Source: Talinum fruticosum (Eukaryota > Streptophyta > Magnoliopsida > Caryophyllales > Talinaceae). From it: DNA of 64,000 nt. This document shows positions 12,001 through 24,550 of this stretch, piece after piece. The notes below the pieces were generated by a model that saw nothing but the letters and a program-made list of their open reading frames with translations, searched no databases and was not told the DNA's origin. Position numbers and translations under genes: made by a program. Position 1 is the stretch's first letter; the number at the start of each line of letters is the position of its first letter. Where the stretch lies: contig JAITYX010000017.1 of the NCBI GenBank assembly GCA_021018815.1, forward strand, positions 2,108,001 to 2,172,000. Direction: 5' to 3'.

Positions 12001-14206
12001 TACCTAAAGGTACTGAGGTACTAAATGTCATTTCACAAGTTTTTTTCTTTTCCTCTCTTGCACATGCCCATATCTGGTGCTACAGGCATATGCATTATTG
12101 GTATTATGCAAAATCAAGTTATAGTTGAGGAAGACAAATGGTTCGAGTTTTAAAAGCAATTGCTGTGAAACTTAGTGAATGTCAATGTGACTCTAGATAA
12201 CTCAAGCAAGACATATAAAATTTTAATAGTTGAATGGTACTAATCAGCTAGGGTAATACCTTAGTATTTTGTGAACTGTGAAAGATGACTTAAATTTGAC
12301 TTGCATAGTTGCATTGTGTTGTGAAATCGATTGCCACTGTCTGTCTCTGCCTCTCTTGTCCTCTCTTTGTGATATCAAAATGATGAACTCTGACTGTCAT
12401 TTCTCATATGATGTTCTTCAAGGTGCTAATAAGTTATATAGAAACTGCTGGAAGCACCATGACTCGACAAAAGGCTTTGAGAGAACAATACCTTTTCAGC
12501 TGCTCATGCCCTCGATGCATGAAACTGGTAAGTCTGGAATTTATATTTCATGTTACTGGATGTTTACTGTTTCTCAAGATGAATATTTCGCCTTCATTTA
12601 CTGGACTTTACCTGAAGGGGCAAAGTGAGGATATTGAAGAGAGTGCCATGCTGGAAGGTTATAGGTGTGATGATGACAAGTGCATGGGTTTCCTGCTCCG
12701 GGGTTTGGGTACATCCTTTCTCTAGCAACTGCATGAAGGACTTGGGTGCCTATATTCATTTTTTCTTGTTTAATGGTGCAGATAACAAGGCATTCATATG
12801 CCAACAATGTGGCTGTATAAGGAAACTGGAAGACATTAAACACATTGCAAGTGAAGTGAAGACAATGTCGGAAAAGGCTGCAAAGTCCTTAGCTTTGGGA
12901 AGTATCCTTGTGTTTTCTTCCAGCCAGGAAGTCACGAGATTTTGTGGCGGCTTCCTGTAGCACAGCATTAGTTTTGTCATTTGTCATTCTTTTCCTTTTG
13001 TTTTCAAAATTACTATTACCTGTAAACGTTGGTCTTTGACAAAGTCAAGATAATCAAGAAGCTAGCTCTTTGTACAAGGCAGTAGAAAGGCTTCAACTGA
13101 AATTATGCCATCCCTTGTCTCTGAATTTGATGCAAACCCGAGAGAGTCTTATGAAGGTACATCATAAGCTCTAGTAACTTCTTTCAGTTAAGACTTAAGG
13201 GTACTGCACAAATTACTGTCATTAATGTTCAAAATTCTAGGAAAAGTATCTCCACCTCTTTTGTGGGCCACTTATAAGTGTGGCGAATTCATCTTGTAGA
13301 TATTCATGGATATGAACAACTGGAAGGAAGCACTTGTTTATTGCAGACTGACTATCCCTGTATATGAGAGTAAGCTGTGCCTATCTTTCATCATCTGGTG
13401 TCGGTGTAGTTGTTTGACTGTTTTATGGTCCCCACTTCTGGTACTTTTATCTTTATAATAGCTTCCCTTCCCTTTGATCGTTAGTGTTCAGCTTTTTTTT
13501 TTTCTTGGGGAGGGGGAAGGGGGCTTGAAAGCAGTTATGTTTGAACCCAGTTCTCTGGCATAAACCACTAATATAGGTGAGCTACTTGAGACTCAAATGT
13601 TTGAGGGGTCCTGTGTCTGCTTCTTATTGACTGTTCTGACACGTTTCTGACAGAGGTATACCCAGGATGCCATCCTATGCGTGGATTGCAATATTATACA
13701 TGTGGAAAACTTGAATGGTAAGACTATGGTATTCCAACTTCACTGATTACATCTAATATAGGGAAATGGAGTAAAACATGGATCACATTTGTATAAATAT
13801 TTTATGAACACAATTTGTGGTTCTGTGTAGTGTTGATGACAGATCATCTATAGAGGAAAGCCTAACGGTTATTCGATGTCATCAGAAGGAAACAGATTTC
13901 GACAAAATTCCCTATATGCTAAGATTTAAGAAACTAGTGGCTGTCCTGTCTTGAATCATGGTTTTGAAGATTAATTTTTCCTTTTTATCACTATATATGT
14001 TTTCCAATTTGAGATAGAAGATGATGTGTTGCAGGTTACTTGGGGAGACCGAGAATGCTGTCAGATCATTTACCCAGGCATTGGATATATTGCGAGTGAC
14101 CCATGGAACAAATATGGCTTTTATGAAGGAGCTTCTTGTCAAGCTGGAGGAAGCGCGTGCTGAAGCATCTTTCAAGCTTAAACCTGGTGCTGATGAGGAA
14201 GACTAA
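9050..14206 (+). CDS. ASHR1: SET and MYND domain methyltransferase, ASHR1-like, 14 exons
   Basis: This is a SMYD-type protein-lysine methyltransferase related to Arabidopsis ASHR1 (SDG37). Exons are 9050-9161, 9785-9930, 10381-10515, 10994-11048, 11255-11373, 11769-11857, 11936-12017, 12423-12527, 12618-12702, 12782-12901, 13050-13156, 13300-13369, 13654-13717 and 14035-14206. They join in phase to 1461 nt, or 486 residues (Arabidopsis about 480). The SET domain is split by a MYND finger at about residues 49-90 (CEVC, KKCSAC, WYCGSTC, HRVEC). The S-adenosylmethionine-binding signature INHSC sits near residue 218 at the exon 6/7 junction, and the catalytic Tyr lies in ISYIETAG near 248. Cys-rich post-SET sequence and C-terminal TPR-like helices follow. 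The start MEKQMEGL sits just after a GA-rich leader. Acceptors of exons 5, 9 and 11 are weaker and were chosen by phase and homology. No frameshift is seen. The histone substrate is not known from sequence. Confidence 0.92.
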
Positions 14207-14904
14207 TTTGATCTGTATATGTTTGGGTCTAACCATGAACCCTTTTTAGACTTCAGGTAATTGATTGGGATTTGTTAATGCAATGTCTGTAAACTTCGAA
14301 AGATTCTTTAAAATTTAGTCGTTGACATGTTCATTATTGCAAATGTTTCTTTTAATACTATACGGAATTTATGAATCACTATAATTTAGTTGGTGTGCCA
14401 CACCAAGTAACCGATTATTTTCTTCAATGTCAAGGAACTGGTGAATTTATGAGTGCTTAAAATCAGAGGGACTGATAAGGATAATAGGTAATGATAAATT
14501 GGCCAACACTTTTAATGGGTCCATCTCCATGGCAATAAAATCCTTTGCTAATGTGGGAGTTATAATAGGCATTTATCACAACTGATGCACGGAATCCTTG
14601 AAGATCGTCGCTTTCTCCTTATCAACAAGACCCAATTTGAATGGGGACAAAATATATCGAACTTCATTGCAGAACTATTCAGTCCAAATGTAAATCAACA
14701 GAGAGGGAAGGATACTACTACACTTAAAAGCAATAGAAACTACATTCATTTCATGGCAATTACAAGATTGTACAACAACCACAACTATTCAACCATTGAT
14801 AGTGTTTCATAAATCAAGTTATTATTCACATCAAGGATATTGTACAATCAAAATGCTCAGCTGAAGTCTTGCACATTCTACAATCTCTGATCTCTAGTCG
14901 CTAC
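14207..14904. other. Convergent 3' intergenic region (ASHR1 / MPS1)
   Basis: The interval holds the two facing 3' UTRs. AT-rich sequence with possible polyadenylation signals is all that is visible. A 75-codon frame at 14585-14812 has no recognisable domain. Confidence 0.5.
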
Positions 14905-17900
14905 CTAGCTGGTTTCTGTGATATGCTCCTGGAGTTGCTGACATGTGCTTGCAATTTGTGACAGTAATCTACATTGTTGATCTCGAGATACTGCTGTTGG
15001 ATCTCCTAGTAACTGCTGGAGCTTGGAGCATAGAGTAGATGCTTCCTGGTTATTTCCACAAGATTCAGCGATCAACTGAATAGCCTTGCAGCTTTGGCCT
15101 TCTAAGGGGGATATTTGCTGCGAGACAGGAGGAACTAGGAACGGGTGCTCAAGAAGCTGAGGAATTCTCCATCTCTGATTTCGATCCCATGCAAGACACT
15201 TCTTCATAAGATCCAAAAGCCAAGGGTTGGCAAGAGGACTGTACTTTATTTCATGGTTGGGATCCGTTATTACTTTAAACTTGGCCCAGAATGTCTTGTA
15301 CTCTGAAAAGGGTGTCCGCCCGTAAACCATTTGATAAAGAATACAGCCAAGGGACCAGATATCTGAAGGGCGCCCACACTTTATGACATTCCCATTTGCA
15401 TCACTCTCATTGCACATGAATGCCTCTGGAGACATGTAGCTTAATGTACCCACCTGCAGTAGCATAAAATGGTAGCCGACTGTTGTATGGATTCAGGTCT
15501 GTTTTGCAATAGGACGAATAGAAACCTGAAAGGGGGATTAAGTAGAAACCTGGGCATCTCGTTGAATATTGGTTGTGTCACTCATTATAGCTTTAGCAAT
15601 ACCAAAATCAATGAGCTTCAAGGAACCTTTGACAAGGAGGAAATTAGCTGGCTTGAGGTCGGAGTGCACTATACGTTCTTCATGAATGGTGTTCACAGCT
15701 TGAAGTATTTGCTGCCAGTACATTAACCAAGAACAAGTCATTTCCCTGTTCAATATAATCAGATATATGAACCAGATGTCACCAGCAAATTAGTACCTAT
15801 TACAGGATGTGTAATGGACATTAAGGTTCTGCTCACAATACACACAACAAGCACTTGTGCAACAGATATAACTAGTCAGCTGTAAAGAAACTCTAGGAAA
15901 TAATTAAGAAATCACCAGGCTTCAAACTAGCTTTATTGTGCCTTGACATTTAATGCATAAGTTAGTTTAATTTTGAACTAGTTTGATCTTGTAGTAAAAT
16001 CAAGTCCAAACAATAGAGTCAAACTAGAAATTGAACTAATACATAAACTTAGGCTGCAAAGTGCAAACTATCAGTCACAACAAAAACTAGACATGTAAGA
16101 CAAACCTGCCAATAGAACCGGAGCCAGTTTTCATCTATAGTGGAGTTAGAGCCTTCAATTTCCCTCCATTTTTGTGACAGCATATGAGCCAAATCAATTT
16201 CTCCATACTCGAGAACCATGTATATGTATCCATCATCCTTGACCTTAATGTCCTTATTATCGATAGAGCCATTCATTACTTCATGAAGTAATGCCTTGTC
16301 TGTAACCTAAAACATGAAGATCCTCACAACAGCTTAATTCATCAAGCGGAGCCCAAAAAGAAATAAGTTTAGAAACAAAAGTGTAAGAACTGCAAATAGC
16401 CGGTCAATATTATACATCCCAACTATATGTATCAACCCCTTTTTCTTACATTTGAAGAAATGATCAGAAACAAGCCAGTACCGGGAAAGGTGACCTCAGT
16501 CCAATGTGGAGAGATTAAAGGTCAATGCATTAGTATATCATCCCCATTAAACACTTTAGCCCTACACCGGATCTAATGCCTATTCTATGCACAACAATGC
16601 CGATTTTTCTTTTTGCAGTTGAGTGAGGACAATTTACATGAATGCCTGCATATAAAGCTATATTACAGGATATTTTCAAATTCACAGCAGCGTGAGTCAC
16701 ATGACTGTGATCCACACAAAAGCAAAAACCGCTATTTAGCCTCTAGCCTTTAGGATAACTTTAAACATGGAGCTTGAAGAGCATTTACCTCATAGTCAAT
16801 AAGTTGTATAATGTTATTCTTTCCCTTTAACTTCTTCAAGTACAGGATCTCTTGGCAAAACCCATATGCAGTTGCATAGTCACGACCTTTAAGCTTGATT
16901 TTTTGAGGGCATAAATTGTACAATCTGATGAAATAACTTTGTGAACCTCGCTGCTTCCACCACTTCCTATCTTGCCAAGTCTTTGATAAAGCTTCCCATT
17001 CACCTTAAAGAACAAGTCTGGATCATAACCTTTCTTCCGGGATGGTGGTTTTTCTTGTTTATCTGATTTAGAGGGCTCTATCTTTGGATCAGAAGATGGA
17101 TTCTTCAATGTAGAACAGGGTTGTGGGAGATTTGAAGCATCAATCCCATTTCCTTTCTCTTGTATGGGATGAACCTGAGACTGAGATGGATCTTTTGATA
17201 CTTGACTTTGCGAAGCCAAATTTTCTTGTTGAATTTCTTTTACTTTTACGGGAGAATCTCTTGCAGAGGCAGAAGATTGGGCTTCATTACCTACCCTCTC
17301 AGAAAGAGCTCCTTCTGTGATCATGGGTGAACAAGCTCGCTGCACCCCATCTCCTAGAGCAACATTTTGAGAATTCATATTGGCATCAGCTAAGGATCCT
17401 ACTGGCAAACTATCCTGAGGAGGGCGTGAACAGTGAGTTGTTGAATTAAGCATTGGTGCAGGCGTTGCATGGACAGAGGTTGTGGTGGCACAAGATGATC
17501 CCACAACAGAAGATTGTGTAATGGGATGGTTGACATCAGTATGCAGAAAGTTTCTTAGGTGATGGAGCTGGTCTTGAAGAGCTGACATTTTTGCTGATAG
17601 TGAAGAACCTCCAACTCTCAAACCACCTTCTCCGTCAGTGCACACTGGATTTTGGTGCTTCGGTTCATTTAACACAGCCTTTGATGGCTCTGCTTGATTG
17701 GCCGTCTCCCATTCCATTTCTGTCAATGCAAGTGAATCCATATGAGAAGATAAGTCGTCCATTCTGGTGGCCATTTGGTCACCGGCCCCTGTATTGACAC
17801 ATAATTGGAAAAATAACAAAACAAAAAAGGGTAGGTAGATTTCCAACAACCTCATAGTTGATTATTACTAGATAATTATCAATCTGCACATAGAGCAATC

Positions 17901-19136
17901 GCAAAAAAAGAATGCAAAATCCGAATTATACACTGATAAACCACATCAAAGGTAACATGTAAACATAATAAGCATATGCGCGAGCTTCCCAGATTTACAA
18001 AGTTCACATAGACCAAATAAATCATATTTGAAACTATGTTTTTTCCACATGCAAAATATTATTACATAAAAATTCTAAGGCTAAGCGATATTTACTTAAG
18101 CCAAAACATGATTGTGAAAGGAACAAAATATTTACCCTGTGAAATGGCAGAGGTGGCCATTGAAAATTGTACTTTCTTCAAACCCTCCGCCGCAGGAACA
18201 TGTTTGGGTTCTCCATGAGACAAAACCTTCACCTGAGCATCCTTGCTGCTAGTTACATGTTGATCTTCATTCCCATTCATGCCAAACGGGTTATACTTCT
18301 CATCAAACGTGTTTGTGAGTGTACCAGACATGGAAGGAGGTGTAAAGGAGGCATCTTCTTGGGTTTCTGAAACGGTGCACCTCTTGGTCTCTATGGTTAA
18401 GCCTGAACCCAAATCTGAGCTTTTGGATGTCTCTCTTATAGGTGCCACAGAACGTCTAGGCAACAACTTGTTTGATTGCATTGTACCTAAGAGGTTTAGA
18501 AAAGTCAAAATTTGAACCCCAATCCTCGAAATACAGCAAAACTGAGTCCAACCCACTTCCAATTGTGCAAGTAGGTGCTTAAATACCTTTTGGTTTAGCA
18601 AATTGATAATTCACGGATCAATCATCGTTCACCACAAAGTTGCTTCCGCATTAGTCTAAAGTTAGATTAATGCCTAATCGAAAGAGGAACGAGTGGTACC
18701 AAAAAACTTAAAAAGAAATGTTCGAAATGCTAAACAAGTTCACTCTCAGTATTTCAAATTAGACTACATACACGCAATGCGCAAAGCACAAAATAATATA
18801 AATTCAAAATCAGAAGAATCTCTAGAAAGCTACGAATTTGCAGTAATTAGCTTTTTCATTCGAACTGGTTCGATAATATTTAGTACAAGAAAAGAAGCAA
18901 AATCATACCCTAAACCTAGTTTCTAGAATAAAAACAGGCAGAATACGAGGAGAGAGAGAGTTACCAAGAGGACGGTGTCGTTTGAAAGCAGCTTGAACAT
19001 TACGGAGAAAATCGGGCTCCGAGGACTTTCCAAAAGCCGAAGAAGAAGAAGAAGAAGAGGAGTCCAGATTGATCGGACGGATGAGACTTGTCCTGGCGCT
19101 TAGTGCTGGGGCCGGAAGGTCAGCCTCCCCGTCCAT
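14905..19136 (-). CDS. MPS1: MPS1/TTK-type dual-specificity kinase with apparent frameshift
   Basis: This is the plant homologue of the spindle-checkpoint kinase MPS1/TTK (Arabidopsis At1g77720). Exons are 18965-19136, 18136-18486, 16789-17788, 16106-16306, 15550-15711 and 14905-15453. A long Ser/Gln-rich N-terminal region leads into a kinase domain near residue 460: Gly-rich loop [14 protein letters not shown] Lys in IYALKK, a catalytic loop HSDLKPAN (HSD in place of HRD, as in plant MPS1), DFG in LIDFGIAKA, and SPE in SYMSPEAF. In exon 3 the reading frame breaks at a run of six T (16899-16904, six A on the coding strand). Upstream reads ALKK, while the next conserved segment [14 protein letters not shown] is in the +1 frame. 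One extra A would restore about 811 residues (Arabidopsis about 777). As given, the protein ends shortly after the ATP lysine. All other exons are phase-perfect, so an assembly error is the likeliest cause. Confidence 0.9.
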
Positions 19137-19652
19137 TGACAGATCTTCGATTGCATCTCTGATGAGCGAGAGAAAGAGAGGGGGATTGAGAGGAAAAGGA
19201 GAGACAAAACCTTGGAGAAGTTCAGAGTCGATCCGCCATAGCCGAGTCTGGACTGAGAGCTCACTCGGAAATTTTGAATTAACTCTCGATGGCGCTCTAA
19301 TCTCTACTCTCTAAGCCAACAAATGGGCTTTGAAGCTGGGCTTATGCAATCTCAGGCATTTGGCCCGTAAACGGAGGCGACTCATAAAATCCGACGTCAA
19401 TGAAAAAATGGCGGCCCATCAACCCTTTTTCTTTTTTTTTTGGGGGGGATGAACATTTCACGATTGTTTATTTAGATTATATTTTTTAATTTTAATTTAT
19501 AATCTTATATATTTTTACAGTTGCTTCCAACTCTTTACAATTTTTATAACTAACTTTGCAACTATTTTACAACTCCTTACAAATTTTTACGAGTTACATA
19601 CAACTCCTTACATCTTTGTTTACGATTCCTTATAACTAAATGAAACAAGACC

Positions 19653-20067
19653 ACGGCCCTGTTCGGCAAAATGAGTCTATTTCAGTAGTGGATAACTGTT
19701 TGTGTAACTGATAGCTGTTAGATTTTAGTTGTTAGCGGATAACTATTTAATTGAGCGGTTGAATAAATGTGTTCGATAAATTTAGCGGTTGAGTTAGGCG
19801 ATTATTGTAAATTGACGTAAAAGGGTAAAAATAATTTGTCAAATATAAATTAATGGAGGGATTTTTTGTCAAAAAATATAAAACACTACTTTCAAATGTG
19901 AAAAGCTAATATTCCTAACTTTTCGAAACACTACTTGAAACGCTAAAAGTTACTGCAAACGCTAGTTAAAATACTACCTTACCGAACGCTAATATTTGGT
20001 TGATTAGTATTTTGGCTTGGTCAAAACGCTAAAAGTTACTCTAAAAGCTATTGCCGAACAAAGCCGT
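19653..20067. mobile_element. MITE-like element with short inverted ends
   Basis: The left end reads ACGGCCCTGTTCGGCAA, and the reverse complement of the right end reads ACGGCTTTGTTCGGCAA, a 17-base inverted pair with two mismatches. The 415-bp interior is AT-rich, contains internal echoes such as CGCTAAAAGTTACT (twice) and has no coding frame. Ends of the GGCCCTGTTCGGC kind are common on plant DNA-transposon derivatives. I could not find a convincing target duplication, so the superfamily is open. Confidence 0.5.
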
Positions 20068-22045
20068 AAATTTCTCATGATTGTTTATTCCTTGTTGCGA
20101 ATTCTTTACCATTCTTGTTGAAAATAACTTATAATCCTTTAAAATAAGTACCACCTAAATTTTATAGTCTTACTTTTTTATAAAAAAAACAAAGTATTTT
20201 CTTTAGGCGCATAAAGAACTTTTAGAAAAATGATTTTTATTTCCTCATTTTCAGACAAATTATTTATAATCACACTTTGCCCAAAGTACAATTACCTTGA
20301 AAAATCAACACTTTTTCCCAAAATAAAATAAATTAAAATCACGAACAGATCCTATGCTTTTTTTATTATTTCAGCAGAGTTTCAGAAAAAAAGCCACTTT
20401 ATTCCCAAACCATACCATATTGCCTCTTTTTTTTTCTGTTGATGAGATGAATTAGGTCATTATGGTTCAATTAAGGTGTTGTCACCTTGATTTTAGGGTT
20501 CCTCACTTTACCCCAAATATTCACCTTGGCTGTGGGGCCATCTACCAAGAAATTTAATTTGCTTAACCAATTTATTTTTTAATTTTTTTAATTTTGAAGG
20601 ACAGTTTCATCATATTTATTTTATTTTTACCTTGTAACAAAAAAAGAGACAACTATATTACTCACTAGTAATTTATTTCCCATTGAAAAGGAAAGAAATG
20701 GATTGAATAACATTCATTTTATACTCAATTTTGATACAATGCTCGATAGTCTTTATTGTTTGAGATTTCTTAAAAATATGAAAAAATGCCATACATTGAA
20801 AAACACATGCCATACTTACACATATTATATAGGGTAGGCGTTTTCGTCAAATTCATCATATTCTAATGGCGTAATTCATTAAACGAACGTTATATGTTGG
20901 ACAGAATTTAACATATAAAAGTGTATTATTTTCTGAATAACTTTATCGAAAGTAATGAAATACAAATAGAATTTTCTTTCATATATTATACTAAAGGATC
21001 CTTCTATGTTATGAGTACCAACTTGTGGAGTTGAGCAATAAACTTATAACTTCTTATCTATTTTGTTAGTTGAGATTGAACTATCAATATAAAGGTAAAA
21101 AATATTACTTTGTCCGAATAAAAATCCTTGACTTTTCCACAAGTTAGAAATATCAATTCTCGAATATATATATTCGTTTGTCATAAGAAGCTTAAAATCT
21201 CATTACATCAACATTATTTAAAATGCGTTGAAGACGCAATTCATACCTAGAAAAGGTTTTAGATCCCCATATAAATCGAAAATAACCTAAGGTAGAAAGA
21301 CGTTAGAACTACCCGAGTAAACCCTTTTTTGACTCTTAATTATTAATACTCTATTGTACAATTTATAAAGAAATTATACTGTTATAAGATTCGAACCACG
21401 ATAGGCGGGGTAGAAACGTGAAGTGTTTGCTATTAAGTCAACACTAACTTGATACCCTCATATCTCAACTGGGTAGAACACGTAGCTAGTTGGAAAAAAA
21501 AAAAACTCAATTATTAGCTAATTTCAACAAATGAACATGAAAAAGCTAATTATAAACCCAAATTCTCAATAGAAACTTATTCATCAGTCTCTCTTTCTTA
21601 TTAAATTACTCAATATCTTAATGACTCTTTTTTTCTTAAAAAATTAGCAATAACCTTTTTGTTTAGCATGATGCTTAGGGGATAATATTAGCATTATTAT
21701 CCCCACTTCCATGGTGGGATTAGGAATTGGCTCAATTAAATATCCAAACATGAAAAATTTAATTTAGAAAATGATGTTGCATTTAGTGAACCTTACCTTA
21801 GGCCTTAGGGAGATGGCCAATGCCAATCCTGGGTCCCTTTATGTAATTAAGCATATTATATTAGGGACACCAAACCTATACAATTATTACACCTGTTCAC
21901 CAAATAATTTAATACAACAGTGCACACCATTCTTGTGCACATTACCTGTCTAACTCCTGTTCTTTCAAAGGTCCAATGAGATTGCCAAAATACTTGGCAT
22001 GAGCCAGTGTTAGATTGTAATATGAAACTTTTTAAATCTTCAACT

Positions 22046-22301
22046 AACATTTTATACTTTCATTTTATTTTTAGTTTTTTTGGATAAGCAGACCCATCCA
22101 TAACGGGTTCTTATCTCAAAGATATCCAACGGGCTAAACGGGCAGGGGAGGGAGGATGTTAAGGCCCGCAGTTATCCCTCACCACAATTTTCTCAAATTG
22201 GAAAAATTATTCCCCTAAATTTAAACTTAATGGGAGAGGGGAGGATAGGGTCGGTGGCCACTGCGCCACTGCGCCACTAACCCCTCAACATTTTATACTT
22301 T
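22046..22301 (-). mobile_element. SINE-like retroposon with 15-bp target duplication
   Basis: An identical 15-bp direct repeat, AACATTTTATACTTT, flanks the insert at 22046-22060 and 22287-22301. Read on the minus strand, the 226-bp body starts GAGGGGTTAGTGGCGCAGTGG, with the TGGCGCAG unit partly duplicated, which resembles a tRNA A box. It ends in an A-rich tail (CCAAAAAAACTAAAAATAAAA) directly before the repeat. Long target duplication plus A-rich tail and no coding capacity indicate L1-type retroposition of a SINE. A clear B box is not visible. Confidence 0.65.
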
Positions 22302-22857
22302 TAATTGTAAGTAATAGTAATTTGTAATAAATAGAAAACTATGATCGGTTAATATATAATGTCATGATGCTCTCCACTTCTATCCGCAATACTCGAAACT
22401 GAATGTTCAAAACATTTTGAACGTAACTTGTTAAGATATTCTCGGTTTATACTCTTTGACCGTACTACATGGATGGGTTTGTTAGCCTCCCTTCTATCTT
22501 CCACTATAACCTCATTAATGAAGCAAAATGCCACTATAACCTCATTATATATTTATATTCTTATACCATACTCTTATAAGGTCTGCTACATATTCAGTGC
22601 ATTGCACACGTCTAAACTAATATTACATCAAATTAATCTATCTTTCATTTGATATTAAGTAAAATTGAGTCTTTGTACTAGCATTAGTACTAAAATTTCT
22701 TTCTATTCCAAAAACAAATAAAAAAACTTACAATCAAATAAGGCTTTCTTATAAAATTTGTTTTACTTACACGGGACTAAGAGTATTAATTTAAGTGTTG
22801 ACATGTATCAAGAAGTTTATCACAAAAAGTAGGCCCTACCCCTCTTTCTTTTCCTTC

Positions 22858-22865
22858 TTTAAATA
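22858..22865 (+). promoter_or_regulatory. Candidate TATA box of the zinc-finger gene
   Basis: TTTAAATA followed by a pyrimidine-rich stretch lies about 145 bases before the ATG at 23006. This would give a 5' leader of roughly 110 bases ending in the CT-rich sequence in front of the start. The call rests on position and sequence only. Confidence 0.4.
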
Positions 22866-23005
22866 CATCCTCTACCTGTTTTTCAGTAGTTGTGCTCCAA
22901 AAGCATCCCCATGGGAACCCAAAAACCCTGAAACAAAAAACACAGAGAAATAAGCACCCAAAGCCCACTCCTGAACCTCACTCTCCTCTCTCTCACAACT
23001 CAGCA

Positions 23006-24550
23006 ATGGCTCAAACTACAAACCCCAGAAAACCCACAAAGGAAACCCACAGAACCAAGGTGAAAAACCAGCTCCCAAAGAGGAGAGAGAAAGAGCAACA
23101 GCCACAGCCACAGCCACAGCCACAACAACAGCTGCCTTCATGGGCTGTGATGAGAAGCATCCTCACTTGCAAACACCTCGAAGTCGAGCAACAACAACAG
23201 CAACAACCCAAAACCCAGAAAAACAAGCAGAAAAAACAAGCGGAGAAACCTCCAATTGAGGAGTTAAACAACAAGAAGAGCAAGAAAATGAGGTGTTCTG
23301 GATCACTCTGCAACAACACAAAGGTAATGCAAAAGCCTGAACCCGTTTCCCCAGAAACTCTACAGAGGAAAAACAGGGCAACCCCTGCTAGTAGCAGCAA
23401 TGAAGGGCCTAATCCTTCAATCAAAAACCCCATTTTGAGAGAGATTAGCAACAATCACATCAATAATAACAATGGGGTTTTCATGAAATCTTCTTCTTCA
23501 AATAGTTCAATCAAGGGGATGCCATTTAGGAAGCTTTCAGGTTGCTATGAGTGTAGAATGGTGGTTGATCCTGTTTTAGGGTTCACCAGAGACCCTTCTC
23601 TTAGAGCCACCATTTGCTCTTGCCCTGATTGTGGTGAAATCTTTATGAAACCTGAGAATTTGGAGCTTCATCAAGCTGTCAGGCATGCAGGTATTCATTT
23701 CTCTTTCTTCAACCAAATTTTCACATTTTTGTTTGGGGTGGTTCATGACCCTAAATTTCCATTCATCCATATCCATATCTATACCTCATATTCCGGCCTA
23801 AGTTGGATGTGTAAAGGCTCGATGTTTCTGTCTTACCCCTAAAACACAGAGATCGGCTTACTATATCTTACATTGAGACCCCAGTTTTTGTGAATTTGAT
23901 TTACTTTTTTGGTGGCAGTTTCTGAATTGGGTCCTGAGGATACAAGCAAGAACATAGTGGAGATCATATTCCAGTCAAGCTGGCTAGAAAAACAAACCCC
24001 AGTTTGCCGAATCGATAGAATCCTCAAAGTTCACAACACCCAGAAAACCATAAACAGATTTGAAGAATATAGAGACTTCATAAAATTCAAAGCTACAAAA
24101 CTCCCCAAAAAACACTCAAGGTGCATAGCTGATGGAAATGAGCTCCTAAGATTCCATTGCACCACCTTCAGGTGCTCTTTAGGCCTAAATGGCTCCTCAA
24201 ACCTCTGTAATTCCATGCCACATTGCAATGTATGCAACATCATCAAAAGTGGGTTCAAGCTCACAAGCGGGGGCCCCACCAAAAAGGGCATACTCACCAC
24301 CGCCACCAGTGGGCGGGCCCACGACCGAGCTGAGGTAGGCCCAGAGGAGAATGAGAGGAGGGCAATGCTGGTTTGCCGGGTGATCACCGGGCGGGTCAAG
24401 AAGAGCCCGGAAGGCAGCAATGGCGGGTTGCCGGAGGAGTATGACTCAGTGGCCGGATCCTCTGGAGTTTATTCGAATTTGGATGAGTTGTATGTGTTTA
24501 ACCCTAAGGCTATCTTGCCCTGTTTTGTTGTCATTTACAGGGGGTTTTAG
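23006..24550 (+). CDS. C2H2-like zinc-finger protein of a plant-specific family, two exons
   Basis: Exons 23006-23690 and 23919-24550 join in phase to 438 residues. The N-terminal 200 residues are low-complexity and basic, with Gln-Pro and Gln runs (a CAG/CCA-rich tract near 23098-23140) and Asn/Ser runs. A single C2H2-like finger, CPDCGEIF followed by LELHQAVRH (Cys-x2-Cys and His-x4-His), closes exon 1. Exon 2 encodes a conserved region starting VSELGPEDTSKNIVEIIF, with WLEKQTPVCRIDRILKVHN, RFHCTTFRC and a C-terminal YSNLDELYVFNPKAILPCFV. This belongs to the plant C2H2-related family that includes Arabidopsis At1g75710 and At4g27240. The C-terminal half resembles a PARP-type catalytic fold, but activity has not been established to my knowledge. 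An in-frame ATG at 22892 exists; I prefer 23006 because it follows a CT-rich leader. Function is unknown, probably nuclear. Confidence 0.85.

Larger units (their letters stand above)
19137..22857. other. Intergenic region upstream of MPS1 and the zinc-finger gene
   Basis: This is 3.7 kb of AT-rich DNA between divergent genes. The first 250 bases are GA-rich and fit the MPS1 promoter and leader. A MITE-like element (19653-20067) and a SINE-like insertion (22046-22301) are listed separately. Short open frames at 21771-21953 and 22349-22652 have no recognisable domain. Confidence 0.5.

Noticed and set aside
23011..23454. 147-codon minus-strand frame rich in Cys and Gly
   Set aside because: Shadow of the Gln-coding repeats of the zinc-finger gene.
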